The translations under genes were made by a program, and so were the position numbers. A stretch of DNA of 64,000 nt from Pseudarthrobacter siccitolerans (GTDB taxonomy: Bacteria > Actinomycetota > Actinomycetes > Actinomycetales > Micrococcaceae), in contig NZ_CAQI01000048.1 of assembly GCF_001046895.1 (NCBI RefSeq), positions 124,001 through 188,000 on the forward strand, read 5' to 3'. The notes beneath the pieces were generated by a model. The model made no database searches and was not told the origin of the DNA. It saw only the letters and a program-made list of their open reading frames with translations. The stretch's first letter is position 1. Every line of letters begins with the position of its first letter. Below, piece by piece: positions 15,282 to 24,572 of the stretch.

Positions 15282-16145
15282 CTACTCCCGCACCCAGCCG
15301 ACCTTCCCCAACCACGCGCGCAGGATCGGCAGGACCACCGAACTGTGCATCGCGCTGAGGTGGTCCAACCCGGGCAGGACCTGCACATCCCAGCCGGCGG
15401 CGGCCAGCGAGTCGCGGTGCCTGGCAAGTGGCTCACCGATACTGACGCGGACGCCGCCCCACTGCCCGCTGTAGTCGATCTGGTCGTTGGCCCCGGCAAA
15501 CGCGAGGCGGGACAGGCCTGCCGGGACTGGAGCACCGACGTCGTCGAAATCCTGCAGCGCCTCATAGAGGGTGACGAACTGGCGGGTCTGGGCCTCAGTG
15601 GTCTGCACTGTCACTGAGTCCCAGTCCCCTGGCTCCGCGTCGGCAAGCGGAACGGCAGACGGATCAGGTGCCTGGGTGGACGCGGCATGCGCGGCCCGCG
15701 TCACCGCCAGCATGCTCCGGTAGGGACCATCCCACGGCGGGAAGCCACCCATGGCGAGCGCCCCCAGGCGGTCCGTGCGGAGGGCCAGCTGAAGCCCGGC
15801 GAGCGCGAGCCAGGAGTAACCGTAGTAGCCAAAATCGTGAGCACCGCCGGCATCAGCGATCGCGAGCAGGTCCACGGCAAGGTTGTCCGGCGTGAGGGTC
15901 TCCGCTGCGGGGTGGGCCATCCGATGCCCCTCGTAGTCCGCCACAATCAGCCGGTTCGATCCGGAAAGCCCGTCAACCAGGGCCGGCCCCAGGTCCGGGT
16001 CCCCGCCCCACTTCCGCATGGTCTCCGCCTGCTCCGGCGGATACGGTTCAAGCCGGACAGGCAGCAGCAGGGCGGGGCCAGCACCGTGGACGGCGACCCG
16101 GATGACAGACCCGTCATGGAGGACAGCGTCAGCAGTTGCAGCCAT
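15282..16145 (-). CDS. alpha/beta-hydrolase family protein
   Basis: A 287-residue alpha/beta-hydrolase fold protein. The nucleophile elbow is GYYGYSWLALAG, so the second glycine of the usual GxSxG is missing. The acid is probably the Asp in FAGANDQIDY (about 228), and the His is in LPGLDHLSAM (about 265). The substrate is unknown. The ATG at 16145 (MAATADAVLHDG) follows AAAGGGG; the longer upstream frame overlaps the divergent amidohydrolase and is rejected. The two divergent hydrolases share the 165-base promoter region. Confidence 0.85.
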   Translation of the reverse strand: MAATADAVLHDGSVIRVAVHGAGPALLLPVRLEPYPPEQAETMRKWGGDPDLGPALVDGLSGSNRLIVADYEGHRMAHPAAETLTPDNLAVDLLAIADAGGAHDFGYYGYSWLALAGLQLALRTDRLGALAMGGFPPWDGPYRSMLAVTRAAHAASTQAPDPSAVPLADAEPGDWDSVTVQTTEAQTRQFVTLYEALQDFDDVGAPVPAGLSRLAFAGANDQIDYSGQWGGVRVSIGEPLARHRDSLAAAGWDVQVLPGLDHLSAMHSSVVLPILRAWLGKVGWVRE

Positions 16146-16310
16146 AACCAACCCCTTTCCCTGGACTTTGCAAACAGTTTCAGAATGGCATCGAAAACCG
16201 GCCATGTCCTGGCCGGGATCCCAGAAGGGCCATTCAGTTCGGGCGGGTACGCGCGTAGCATCGTCGGAGCCCGCGTCCGGATCGGGCGATCCCACAGCAA
16301 GGAGACAATG

Positions 16311-17645
16311 ATGTGCCTTCATGACCACACCTCCGCCCCCACACCCCACACCAAGCTTCCCCGGCGCGGAATCCTCGCCGGCGCCGCAGCCCTCGCCGGA
16401 ATCTCCGTTGCCTCCGTCGCCGCACAGCTCGGCGGCGCCCCCGCCGCACACGCCACGGGCAAACCCTCCGGCCCCAGCTACCCCGGCAACCCCATCGCCC
16501 ATCCCCCGCTGATCATCGAAGGCGGCACCATCGTCGACCCCGAGACCGGAGACGCAGTCGAAGACGGTGTGCTGGTGCTCGACGGCGGCAAAGTCACCGC
16601 TGTGGGCACGCGCGACGAGACGCGAAAGGCGGTGGCCGCCGTCGCCGGCCGTGCGCAGGTCCTGAACGCCGCAGGCCGCTGGGTGCTGCCCGGCCTGGTG
16701 GACGTGCACGTGCATGCGAACGCACTTGCCGACGCCCGCGCCATCCTGCAGGGCGGGGCCACCAGCGTCCGCAGCGGCTCGAGCAGTTTCTACCAGGACG
16801 TGGCACTCGCAGCCCTCCCGGAGTGGGCGCCCGGGGTCTCACCGCGGATGACGCCGGCCGGCCTGTTTATCTCCCCGGACCTGGGCGACTCGCTCCTGGC
16901 GGATCCCGATCTTGCACCGCTCGCCACTCTCCCGGGCGGCGTCAAGGAACCCTCGGACCTGGCCTACCTCACGCGCGTGAACCTGCAGCGTGGAGCCAAG
17001 GTCATCAAGACCCGCGCCAACCCCCGCGCCGGGCTGCCCGAGCAGGATCCGCGCGAGCTGGTCTACAACCAGGAGCAGCTGTCCGCCGTGGTCAAAGCCG
17101 CCAAGGGGGCCGGCGTCCTGTGCCACGCCTACAGCGCGGAAGGGATCGACGGCGCAGTCCGGGCCGGGGTGCAGAGCATCGAACACGGCGTTTTTGTCAC
17201 GGAAAGCACCATCACGGAGATGGCACGGCGCGGAACCTACTTCACGCCCACCATGGACGCCATCACCAGCATGGCAACATCGACGAACCCCATCCTGGCC
17301 GCGCGCGGCAAGGAGTACACACCCATCCTGCAGGCCGCGGTGCGGGCCGCGAAGGAGGCGGGCGTGACCATCGTGGCAGGCACCGACTCGTTCGGCACGG
17401 ACGTCACACCCATCGGCACGGAAGCGCGCCTGCTCGCCGAAGCCGGCCTGTCGCCGCTCGAGGCGCTGCAGTCCGCCACCGTGCATGCCGCCCGCCTGCT
17501 CGGGCAGGACGACGTCGGGCGGCTGGTCCGCGGGTCCCTCGCCGACGTGGTGGTGGTCGACGCCGATCCGCTGGCAGATGCATCCGCCCTCGAGAAGGTG
17601 CGCGTTGTAGTGGCGCAGGGCGCCCTGGTGCGGAACGGGCTCTAG
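16311..17645 (+). CDS. Tat-exported metal-dependent amidohydrolase
   Basis: A 444-residue amidohydrolase-superfamily protein with an N-terminal twin-arginine signal (LPRRGILAGAAALAGISVAS, cleavage likely after AHA). Metal ligands are present: HVH (about 131), Lys in KVIKTRAN (about 230), His in LCHAYS (about 271), His in SIEHGV (about 290) and Asp in AGTDSFG (about 358). It therefore acts outside the membrane, unlike the homologous cytosolic enzyme at 6148. AAGGAG (16299-16304) is six bases before the second of two adjacent ATGs, which I take as the start. The substrate is unknown. Confidence 0.88.
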   Translation: MCLHDHTSAPTPHTKLPRRGILAGAAALAGISVASVAAQLGGAPAAHATGKPSGPSYPGNPIAHPPLIIEGGTIVDPETGDAVEDGVLVLDGGKVTAVGTRDETRKAVAAVAGRAQVLNAAGRWVLPGLVDVHVHANALADARAILQGGATSVRSGSSSFYQDVALAALPEWAPGVSPRMTPAGLFISPDLGDSLLADPDLAPLATLPGGVKEPSDLAYLTRVNLQRGAKVIKTRANPRAGLPEQDPRELVYNQEQLSAVVKAAKGAGVLCHAYSAEGIDGAVRAGVQSIEHGVFVTESTITEMARRGTYFTPTMDAITSMATSTNPILAARGKEYTPILQAAVRAAKEAGVTIVAGTDSFGTDVTPIGTEARLLAEAGLSPLEALQSATVHAARLLGQDDVGRLVRGSLADVVVVDADPLADASALEKVRVVVAQGALVRNGL

Positions 17646-17702
17646 CTCACGTTGGGCGGCCGGGCGGGCGGGCAGCCGGCCAGCGCCCGCGACAACCAGG
17701 GA

Positions 17703-18224
17703 TCAGTTACTGCGCAACTGGTCCACCAGCCGCCCGCCCCGGACCATCCGCATTTCCGGCAGGGCTTCCCACTCGGGCGGGAGCAGGCCGCGCTTGCCGT
17801 CCGGCTGGAAGCCATGCCTGCGGTAGAAAGCCTGTGCCCTGAGGTTGTCCTCCAGCACCCACAGGTACGCCGGCGACTCCCCGATCGCGGCACCCACCAG
17901 GGCCGAGCCCAGGCCGATGCCCTGTGCCCGTGCCCGGATGTAGATGGAATATAACTCCAGCGGAACGGGACCGTCCTCGTCCCGTCCGGGGCCGGCGTCG
18001 GCAAATCCCACCACGTCATTGTTGGCGTCCACGGCGATCACGCGCGGGTCCTCCACGTCCAGGTGATTCCGACGGCGGGCCACCCGTTCCGGAATCGCCT
18101 TCCGGCGGGCGGCGAAAAAGGCCGGGGACAGCAGGTGTGGATAGCACTCCTCGTGCGCCAGCGTATGCATCAGCACGATTGCTTCGGCATCGTCAGGAGT
18201 GGCCTGGCGAAGTACGTAGTCCAT
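17703..18224 (-). CDS. GNAT family N-acetyltransferase
   Basis: A 173-residue GNAT-fold enzyme that would transfer an acyl group from acyl-CoA. The acetyl-CoA-binding motif A region is RAQGIGLGSALVGAAI (about 108-123), followed by LWVLEDNLRAQAFYRRHGF, typical of motif B. The substrate is unknown. The ATG at 18224 (MDYVLRQATPDDAEAI) matches usual GNAT starts; an in-frame ATG at 18248 has no better signal. It is divergent from the MarR gene. Confidence 0.88.
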   Translation of the reverse strand: MDYVLRQATPDDAEAIVLMHTLAHEECYPHLLSPAFFAARRKAIPERVARRRNHLDVEDPRVIAVDANNDVVGFADAGPGRDEDGPVPLELYSIYIRARAQGIGLGSALVGAAIGESPAYLWVLEDNLRAQAFYRRHGFQPDGKRGLLPPEWEALPEMRMVRGGRLVDQLRSN

Positions 18225-18296
18225 GCCCCAGCGTAACCAGTGACGCACATCAACCCCTTCAACCCTTGCCCCCGGCGAAGTGCAGCAGCATACTTA

Positions 18297-18322
18297 TTAG
18301 CAGGACTAATTAGCATTGCTAA
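18297..18322. promoter_or_regulatory. tandem 13-bp inverted repeats upstream of marR
   Basis: TTAG-CAGGA-CTAA (18297-18309) and TTAGCA-T-TGCTAA (18310-18322) sit end to end just before the MarR gene. The second is a perfect 6+1+6 palindrome. Adjacent dyads of this size are typical autoregulatory MarR operators. Confidence 0.65.
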
Positions 18323-18348
18323 GCATTTTCGGGAGGCGCAAAGCCACA

Positions 18349-18804
18349 GTGACCAGCACCGCGAACGTCAAAACCAAAGAACCGATCACCGCCGATAACC
18401 TCGCCATCGAGCTCCGCACCGCCGTGATGCGCACATCCCGCAGGCTCCGCGTTGAAGCGACCGGTGATGTCATCACGCCGGGCCAGTACACAGTGCTGGC
18501 CCAACTCCACGGAAGCGGCGCCGCCACGCTGCGCGAACTCGCGGAGCGGGAGCACGTGCAGGCCCCGTCGATGACCCGCATCGTCAATGCCCTCGCCGAC
18601 CAGGGCTTTGTGTCCAGGGCGGCCAATCCCGACGACGGCCGCCAGGTCCGCGTGGACATCACCGACGCGGGCCGCGCCGTCCTGGCCGAAGCCCGGAACC
18701 AGCGCACCGCCTGGCTGGCACAGCGAGTCGCGGGACTCAGCGAGGAGGACAGGCTGGTCCTGAGCCGCGCAGCCCACATCATGCAGGAGATGAGCGGCAA
18801 ATGA
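18349..18804 (+). CDS. MarR family transcriptional regulator
   Basis: A 151-residue MarR protein with a winged helix at about 45-110: ITPGQYTVLAQLHG, TLRELAEREHVQAPSMTRIVNALADQGFVSRAANPDDGRQ, and flanking dimerisation helices. It probably represses the MFS exporter gene with which it overlaps by four bases (ATGA). The GTG at 18349 follows GGGAGG and is preferred to a TTG at 18316, which lies inside the putative operator. Confidence 0.9.
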   Translation: MTSTANVKTKEPITADNLAIELRTAVMRTSRRLRVEATGDVITPGQYTVLAQLHGSGAATLRELAEREHVQAPSMTRIVNALADQGFVSRAANPDDGRQVRVDITDAGRAVLAEARNQRTAWLAQRVAGLSEEDRLVLSRAAHIMQEMSGK

Positions 18805-20060
18805 GCGCCATGTTCCGGGCTTTGGAAAACCGCAACTACCGCATTTGGGCCGGCGGGGCCATCGTGTCCAACATCGGCACATGGATGCAGCGGGTGGCGC
18901 AGGACTGGCTGGTGCTGACCGTCCTCACCAACCATTCCGGCGCCGCCCTGGGCATCACCACCGGCCTGCAGTTCCTGCCCATGCTGCTGCTGGGCCCGTA
19001 CGGCGGAGTGCTGGCGGACCGTTACCGCAAGCGCGTCATCCTGCTGTGGACGCAGGTGGCCATGGGCATCACGGGGCTGGTGCTGGGACTCCTGGTGGTC
19101 ACAGGCACGGCCCAGCTCTGGCACGCCTACCTGGCCGCGCTCTGCCTTGGAATCGCCGGTGCCATCGACGCGCCGGCGCGCCAGGCATTCGTCTCCGAGC
19201 TCGTGGGACAGGACAACATCTCCAACGCGGTGGCACTGAACTCCGCGTCCTTCAACACCGCACGGCTCACCGGCCCGGCCATCGCCGGCGTGCTGATCGC
19301 CTGGGTAGGCACCGGACCGGTGTTCCTTCTCAACGCTGCCAGCTTTGCCGCCGTGATCATTTCGCTGTTCCGGATCCGGACTTCGGAACTGGTCCCTGCC
19401 GTCCGGCCGTCCCGCAGCAAACACCAGGTGGCCGAAGGCGTACGCTACGTCCGCCAGAGGCCGGATTTGGTGCTGATCCTCTTTATGGTGGGCATCCTGG
19501 GCGCCTTCGGCATGAACTTCCCCATCACCAACGCCCTGATGACAACCACCGAGTTTGGGGTGGGGCCGGGCGAATTCGGGCTCCTCGGCTCCATCATGGC
19601 GGTGGGCACACTGGCCGGAGCACTGCTCGCGGCCCGCAGGGCCGGCCCGCGGCTGCGGTATCTCCTGGGCGGGGCCCTGGGCCTGGGTGCCTTCACGCTC
19701 CTGGGCAGCGTATCGCCGTCGTTCTGGCTCTATGCGGCCGTCCTGATCCCCGTGGGCCTGGCGTCCATCACGTTCCTGAACAGCTGCAACACCACTATCC
19801 AGCTTTCGGTGGAACCGCAGTTCCGCGGACGGGTGCTGGCCCTTTACCTGGCAATCCTGCAAGGCGGAACTGCCGTAGGCGCACCCTTGATGGGATGGAT
19901 CGGTTCCGAGTTCGGTGCGCGCTGGTCTGTTGCCGCCGGCGGTGCCGTGGTCCTGGCCACCGCGCTGTTCGCCATCATCGTGGTGAGCCGCCGGAACAGC
20001 CTGAGCCTCCGGGACAACCTGCGGATAGTGTTCCGCAGGAGGCGCGAGCCGGCCCTGTAA
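18801..20060 (+). CDS. MFS transporter (EntS/multidrug-exporter type)
   Basis: A 419-residue, 12-helix MFS protein of the MFS_3/EntS-like group: NYRIWAGGAIVSNIGTWMQRVAQDWLVL at the N-terminus, GVLADRYRKRVILLWTQ as the A-motif loop, and DAPARQAFVSELVG in the centre. Such proteins export drugs or siderophores. The MarR gene directly upstream, overlapping by four bases, implies drug- or ligand-induced expression. The true substrate is unknown. Confidence 0.9.
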   Translation: MSAMFRALENRNYRIWAGGAIVSNIGTWMQRVAQDWLVLTVLTNHSGAALGITTGLQFLPMLLLGPYGGVLADRYRKRVILLWTQVAMGITGLVLGLLVVTGTAQLWHAYLAALCLGIAGAIDAPARQAFVSELVGQDNISNAVALNSASFNTARLTGPAIAGVLIAWVGTGPVFLLNAASFAAVIISLFRIRTSELVPAVRPSRSKHQVAEGVRYVRQRPDLVLILFMVGILGAFGMNFPITNALMTTTEFGVGPGEFGLLGSIMAVGTLAGALLAARRAGPRLRYLLGGALGLGAFTLLGSVSPSFWLYAAVLIPVGLASITFLNSCNTTIQLSVEPQFRGRVLALYLAILQGGTAVGAPLMGWIGSEFGARWSVAAGGAVVLATALFAIIVVSRRNSLSLRDNLRIVFRRRREPAL

Positions 20061-20078
20061 CGGGCCGGCCGCCGAAAG

Positions 20079-20546
20079 TCAGCCCTTCCTGGCCGCGACT
20101 GCCTCGGACAATGATTTCAGGCCGCGTTCGAAGTCCGACCCCACCAGCTTGTCCATGTTCATAAAGAGCGCGAACAGCTTGGCCGCGCCCTTGTTTTCCC
20201 CGGTCATCACCCAGCTGACCTCGGTGCCGCCCGGTGCGGGGGTGAACGTGAAGGCGGTGGGGTTCAGGGCCTTGAACGGCTTGGTGAACTGCAGCCGGAC
20301 CTTGATTTCACGGGACGGCACGGATTCGACGATCTCCATGGTTCCGCTGCCCGCTTTGCGGTTGCCGCTCCACTCATAGCCCGCGCCCACACCTGATTCG
20401 CTGCCGAAGTAGCGCCGGCTCATACCCGGATCCACGGCCTCCCACGGGGACCATTTCGTCCACTCGTGGAAGCTGTTGACCAGCGGAAAGATGTCTTCGG
20501 CAGGGGCAGGAATGACCGCGCTGCGGCGGACTTCATAGGTGGACAT
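20079..20546 (-). CDS. SRPBCC family protein (polyketide-cyclase/START-like)
   Basis: A 155-residue protein with the helix-grip fold of the SRPBCC superfamily: AVIPAPAEDIFPLVNSFHEW, then TKWSPWEAVDPG, and a long C-terminal helix (KLVGSDFERGLKSLSEAV). It would bind a hydrophobic ligand in a cavity; no catalytic role can be assigned. The start MSTYEVRRS at 20546 is favoured over an upstream ATG. It converges on the MFS gene with 18 bases between stops. Confidence 0.88.
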   Translation of the reverse strand: MSTYEVRRSAVIPAPAEDIFPLVNSFHEWTKWSPWEAVDPGMSRRYFGSESGVGAGYEWSGNRKAGSGTMEIVESVPSREIKVRLQFTKPFKALNPTAFTFTPAPGGTEVSWVMTGENKGAAKLFALFMNMDKLVGSDFERGLKSLSEAVAARKG

Positions 20547-20588
20547 GGCCCTAAGCATAGGAGCCGCGCCAGGTTCTGAGTAGACCGC

Positions 20589-21518
20589 CTAGTCCGGCGC
20601 GCCGCCCAGCACCACGTTCACCGGCTCCTTGCCCGCCAGCATCAGTCCGATCTGCTGCTTGACCAGGCGGACCATGCGCGGGAACATCGCCGAACTCGCC
20701 CCGCCCACATGCGGTGTAATCAGCACGCCGGGCGTGGTCCACAGCGGATGATCAGCCGGCAACGGCTCCGGGTCTGTCACATCCAGGGCTGCCCTTAGCC
20801 GGCCGGACGACGTCTCCGCCAGGAGCGCATTGGTGTCCGCCACCGGTCCGCGTGCCACGTTCACCAGCAGAGCGCCGTCCGGCATTGCCGCCAGGAACTT
20901 CGCGTCCACCAGCTGCCGGGTCTGCTCACTCAAGGGCACGCTCACCACCACAATCTCGTGCAGCGGCAGCTGTTCATACAGCGAGTCAATCCCAAAAATC
21001 TTTCCGCCGGTGTCCTCGCGTTCGCGGCTGGCCATCCGGGTCACTTCGGTTTCGAACGGCAGCAGCCGGGCCTCGATGGCCTTTCCCACTCCCCCGTAAC
21101 CCACCAGCAGCACCCGCCGGTCGGCAAGGCTGGGCCGTTGGCTGTTGTCCCAGGTCCCGGTGGCCTGGTTCCGGGCAAAATCGGCCATGCCTCGCTGGTT
21201 GGCGATCATCATGCCCAAGGCGAGTTCCGCCGTCGACGTCTCATGCACCCCCGCCGCGTTGGCGAAAACGCACCCTTCGGGCAGCACGTCCGCTACGCCG
21301 TCGTACCCGATCGACTGGCTTTGGACCAGCCCAACGTCCACGCCCTCCAAAGCCGCCAGCGCACCGGGCTTGCCCATGTAGGGCGGCACCAGCAGGTCAA
21401 TCCGGCCTTCCGGAGCAGGGCCCGTGAGGTCCCACCGGAGAAGTTCGACGCCGGCACTCCCCTGGAGCGCATCCAGAAGTTTCTGATCGGGCAGGGCCAC
21501 CCGCAGCGGCGCGCTCAC
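20589..21518 (-). CDS. D-isomer-specific 2-hydroxyacid dehydrogenase
   Basis: A 309-residue NAD(P)-dependent dehydrogenase of the 2-hydroxyacid family. The Rossmann motif is VGYGGVGKAIEARL (about 138-151). The catalytic Arg is in NVARGPVADT (about 221), the Glu/Asp region in ALDVTDPEPLPADHPLW, and the His in ITPHVGG (about 267). Its start overlaps the stop of the DeoR regulator by four bases, so it is co-expressed with it. A role in the SQ locus, for example on sulfolactate or glycerate-type hydroxyacids, is possible but not shown; it could also be an unrelated rider. Confidence 0.88.
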   Translation of the reverse strand: MSAPLRVALPDQKLLDALQGSAGVELLRWDLTGPAPEGRIDLLVPPYMGKPGALAALEGVDVGLVQSQSIGYDGVADVLPEGCVFANAAGVHETSTAELALGMMIANQRGMADFARNQATGTWDNSQRPSLADRRVLLVGYGGVGKAIEARLLPFETEVTRMASREREDTGGKIFGIDSLYEQLPLHEIVVVSVPLSEQTRQLVDAKFLAAMPDGALLVNVARGPVADTNALLAETSSGRLRAALDVTDPEPLPADHPLWTTPGVLITPHVGGASSAMFPRMVRLVKQQIGLMLAGKEPVNVVLGGAPD

Positions 21519-22297
21519 GCGGCAACCACGAGTTTCACGTTGGCTGCGCCGAGTGCGTCCTCGATCTCCGGCGGCGGTGGTGCGTCGGTCACCAGCACGT
21601 CCGCGGCGTCGAATGCGGCCAGCCGGGCCAGTGCGTACCGGAGCATCTTCTGGTGCGTGGCCACTACGACCACCTGTTCCGCAGAGTTCATGAGGGCGAT
21701 CTTAGTGGCGCGCTCCACGTCCCGCTCAATGTAAAACGCCTCGTCGTGGATCCCGCTGACGCCGATAAAGGCCGTTTTGGCACGAAGGCCGGCGGCGGCG
21801 CTGACCGTCATGGGGCCGTTGAACGCCTGGCTGTCCAGGAGCAGTTCACCGCCCAGGCAGATGGTTCGCGCCGCCGTCAGCTGCAGGCACCGCTGGATGG
21901 CGGGCGCCGAGTGCGTGATGATGGTGCCCGTGAAGGAAGCGGGGAGCTCCTGCGCGATCTGGTACGTGGTGGTGCCGGCATCCAGGATGATGGCGTCCCG
22001 CTCCCCGATCATTGCAACGCAGGCCAGTGCCACCCGCTGCTTGGCGTCCGCATCCTCCCGGACCCGGGCCGCGAAGTCGGCGTTCTGGCCGCCGGTGTGG
22101 AGGGCGCTGACGCCGCCGTGGACCACCCGGACCAGGCCAAGCTTGGACAGCACCCGGGTGTCCCGGCGCACCGTCATGTCAGAAACAGCAAACGTCTCGG
22201 CCAGGTCGGTAGTGGAAATGAAGCCCCGCCGGCCCAGCTCGTCCAAAATAGTGCGCTGGCGGGGCGTCAGCGGGCCCTCTTCACGTGCGGTGCTCAT
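21515..22297 (-). CDS. DeoR/GlpR family regulator, probable repressor of the sulfoquinovose genes
   Basis: A 260-residue DeoR-family protein: an N-terminal helix-turn-helix (about 12-70) with GFISTTDLAETFAVSDMTVRRDTRVLSKLGLVRVVHGG, then a DeoRC sensor domain with the DAGTTTYQIAQEL and ITHSAPAIQ signatures that bind phosphosugars. By analogy with E. coli YihW/CsqR, the effector could be SQ or a phosphorylated intermediate. The ATG at 22297 follows AAGGGG. A TGTTG-N6-CAACA dyad lies 46 bases upstream, and the same dyad is in the kinase/Gfo divergent promoter, so autoregulation and control of the cluster are likely. Confidence 0.9.
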   Translation of the reverse strand: MSTAREEGPLTPRQRTILDELGRRGFISTTDLAETFAVSDMTVRRDTRVLSKLGLVRVVHGGVSALHTGGQNADFAARVREDADAKQRVALACVAMIGERDAIILDAGTTTYQIAQELPASFTGTIITHSAPAIQRCLQLTAARTICLGGELLLDSQAFNGPMTVSAAAGLRAKTAFIGVSGIHDEAFYIERDVERATKIALMNSAEQVVVVATHQKMLRYALARLAAFDAADVLVTDAPPPPEIEDALGAANVKLVVAA

Positions 22298-22342
22298 TTC
22301 CCCTTCTTCCTGCTCCACGTGCCGGAAATCGGCCCGGCGCAA

Positions 22343-22358
22343 TGTTGCTATTCCAACA
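22343..22358. promoter_or_regulatory. operator-like dyad TGTTG-CTATTC-CAACA before the DeoR gene
   Basis: A 16-bp inverted repeat located between the Gfo/Idh/MocA stop and the DeoR start. It shares 14 of 16 bases with the dyad at 23579-23594. It probably mediates autoregulation. Confidence 0.7.
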
Positions 22359-22367
22359 CCAATCTAC

Positions 22368-23612
<1,245 letters not shown>

Positions 23613-23645
23613 TCAATACCAGCCGAAACTACAACGAGGTGGAAC

Positions 23646-24560
23646 GTGCCCCAACCGTCAACCGGAACCCTGCTCTTCGTAGGCTGCGCCACCCTTGACT
23701 CCATCGCCCTGGTCCAGGATTACCCCGCCGAGGACAGCCGTACCGTGGCGTCAGACTTCGCGACGGCGGGCGGCGGCCCGGCTGCCACCGCAGCCGTTGC
23801 GGCAGCGAGGGCCGGTGCCAGCACAGCCTTCGCCGGTGTCCTCGGAACGGACGAGGAAGGCGAACGCATTATCCTGGGCCTGCAGGCGGAAGGCGTGGAC
23901 ACCTCCGCCGTGATCCGTGATTCGTCCGTCAAGACCGGCGCCAGCGTCATCGTGGTCAGCCAGGCCACCGAAAGCCGCGCCATCGTCACCCGCCCCGTGC
24001 CGCCGGTCAGTTTCCCCGCCGGCAGCCGCTTCCACGAATTGCTCGCATCCGCAGCCTGGGTCCACGTGGACCACCTGGGCTGGAACGCTGTCGCTTCCGC
24101 GCCTGGATTCACCCCGGGCCGGCTGAACATCAGCGTGGACGCCGGCAACCCCATCCCGTCCTTCAGTCCGCAGGACGTGGCCCTCTACGTCCCCACCATC
24201 GAGCGGCTCCGTGCAGACTACGGCGGGGACCACTCCGCCGGGGACCTGCTCCGGAAAGCTATCGACGACGGCGCCTCCGCCGTCGTCGCCACCGCCGGCT
24301 CTGACGGTGCGTGGGTCCTTGAACGGGACCGCGAACTTGTCCACGTTCCGGCCACGCCGGCCACTATCGTGTCCACCCTGGGCGCCGGCGATGTGTACCA
24401 CGGCGCTCTGCTCGCCGCCGTCGCCGCCGGCCTCCCGTTGGTCGAAGCCGCCGCTTTCGCGGGCCGCACCGCCTCCGCATCCTGCGCAGGCCTCGACGGC
24501 CGGTCCGCCATCCCCCGCCAAACCATCAAACCCGTCCTAGCCTCCAACCTGCCTAGCTGA
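23646..24560 (+). CDS. PfkB-family sugar kinase, probable sulfofructose kinase
   Basis: A 304-residue ribokinase-fold kinase. It has an N-terminal beta-lid (LFVGCATLDSIALVQDYP), the GGGPAATAAVAAARAG signature, and the catalytic anion hole STLGAGDVYHGALLAAVAAG with the base Asp near residue 248. In this cluster it should phosphorylate 6-deoxy-6-sulfofructose at C1 with ATP, giving the substrate of the aldolase 12 bases downstream. The start is GTG at 23646 with GAGGTGG four to five bases upstream. The role rests on context; PfkB kinases as a family accept many sugars. Confidence 0.85.
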   Translation: MPQPSTGTLLFVGCATLDSIALVQDYPAEDSRTVASDFATAGGGPAATAAVAAARAGASTAFAGVLGTDEEGERIILGLQAEGVDTSAVIRDSSVKTGASVIVVSQATESRAIVTRPVPPVSFPAGSRFHELLASAAWVHVDHLGWNAVASAPGFTPGRLNISVDAGNPIPSFSPQDVALYVPTIERLRADYGGDHSAGDLLRKAIDDGASAVVATAGSDGAWVLERDRELVHVPATPATIVSTLGAGDVYHGALLAAVAAGLPLVEAAAFAGRTASASCAGLDGRSAIPRQTIKPVLASNLPS

Positions 24561-24572
24561 AAGAAGCAGCAC

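Noticed and set aside
15687-16307. Long in-frame extension of the Tat amidohydrolase
   Set aside because: It is antisense to the alpha/beta hydrolase, and a Tat signal with a ribosome-binding site starts at 16311.
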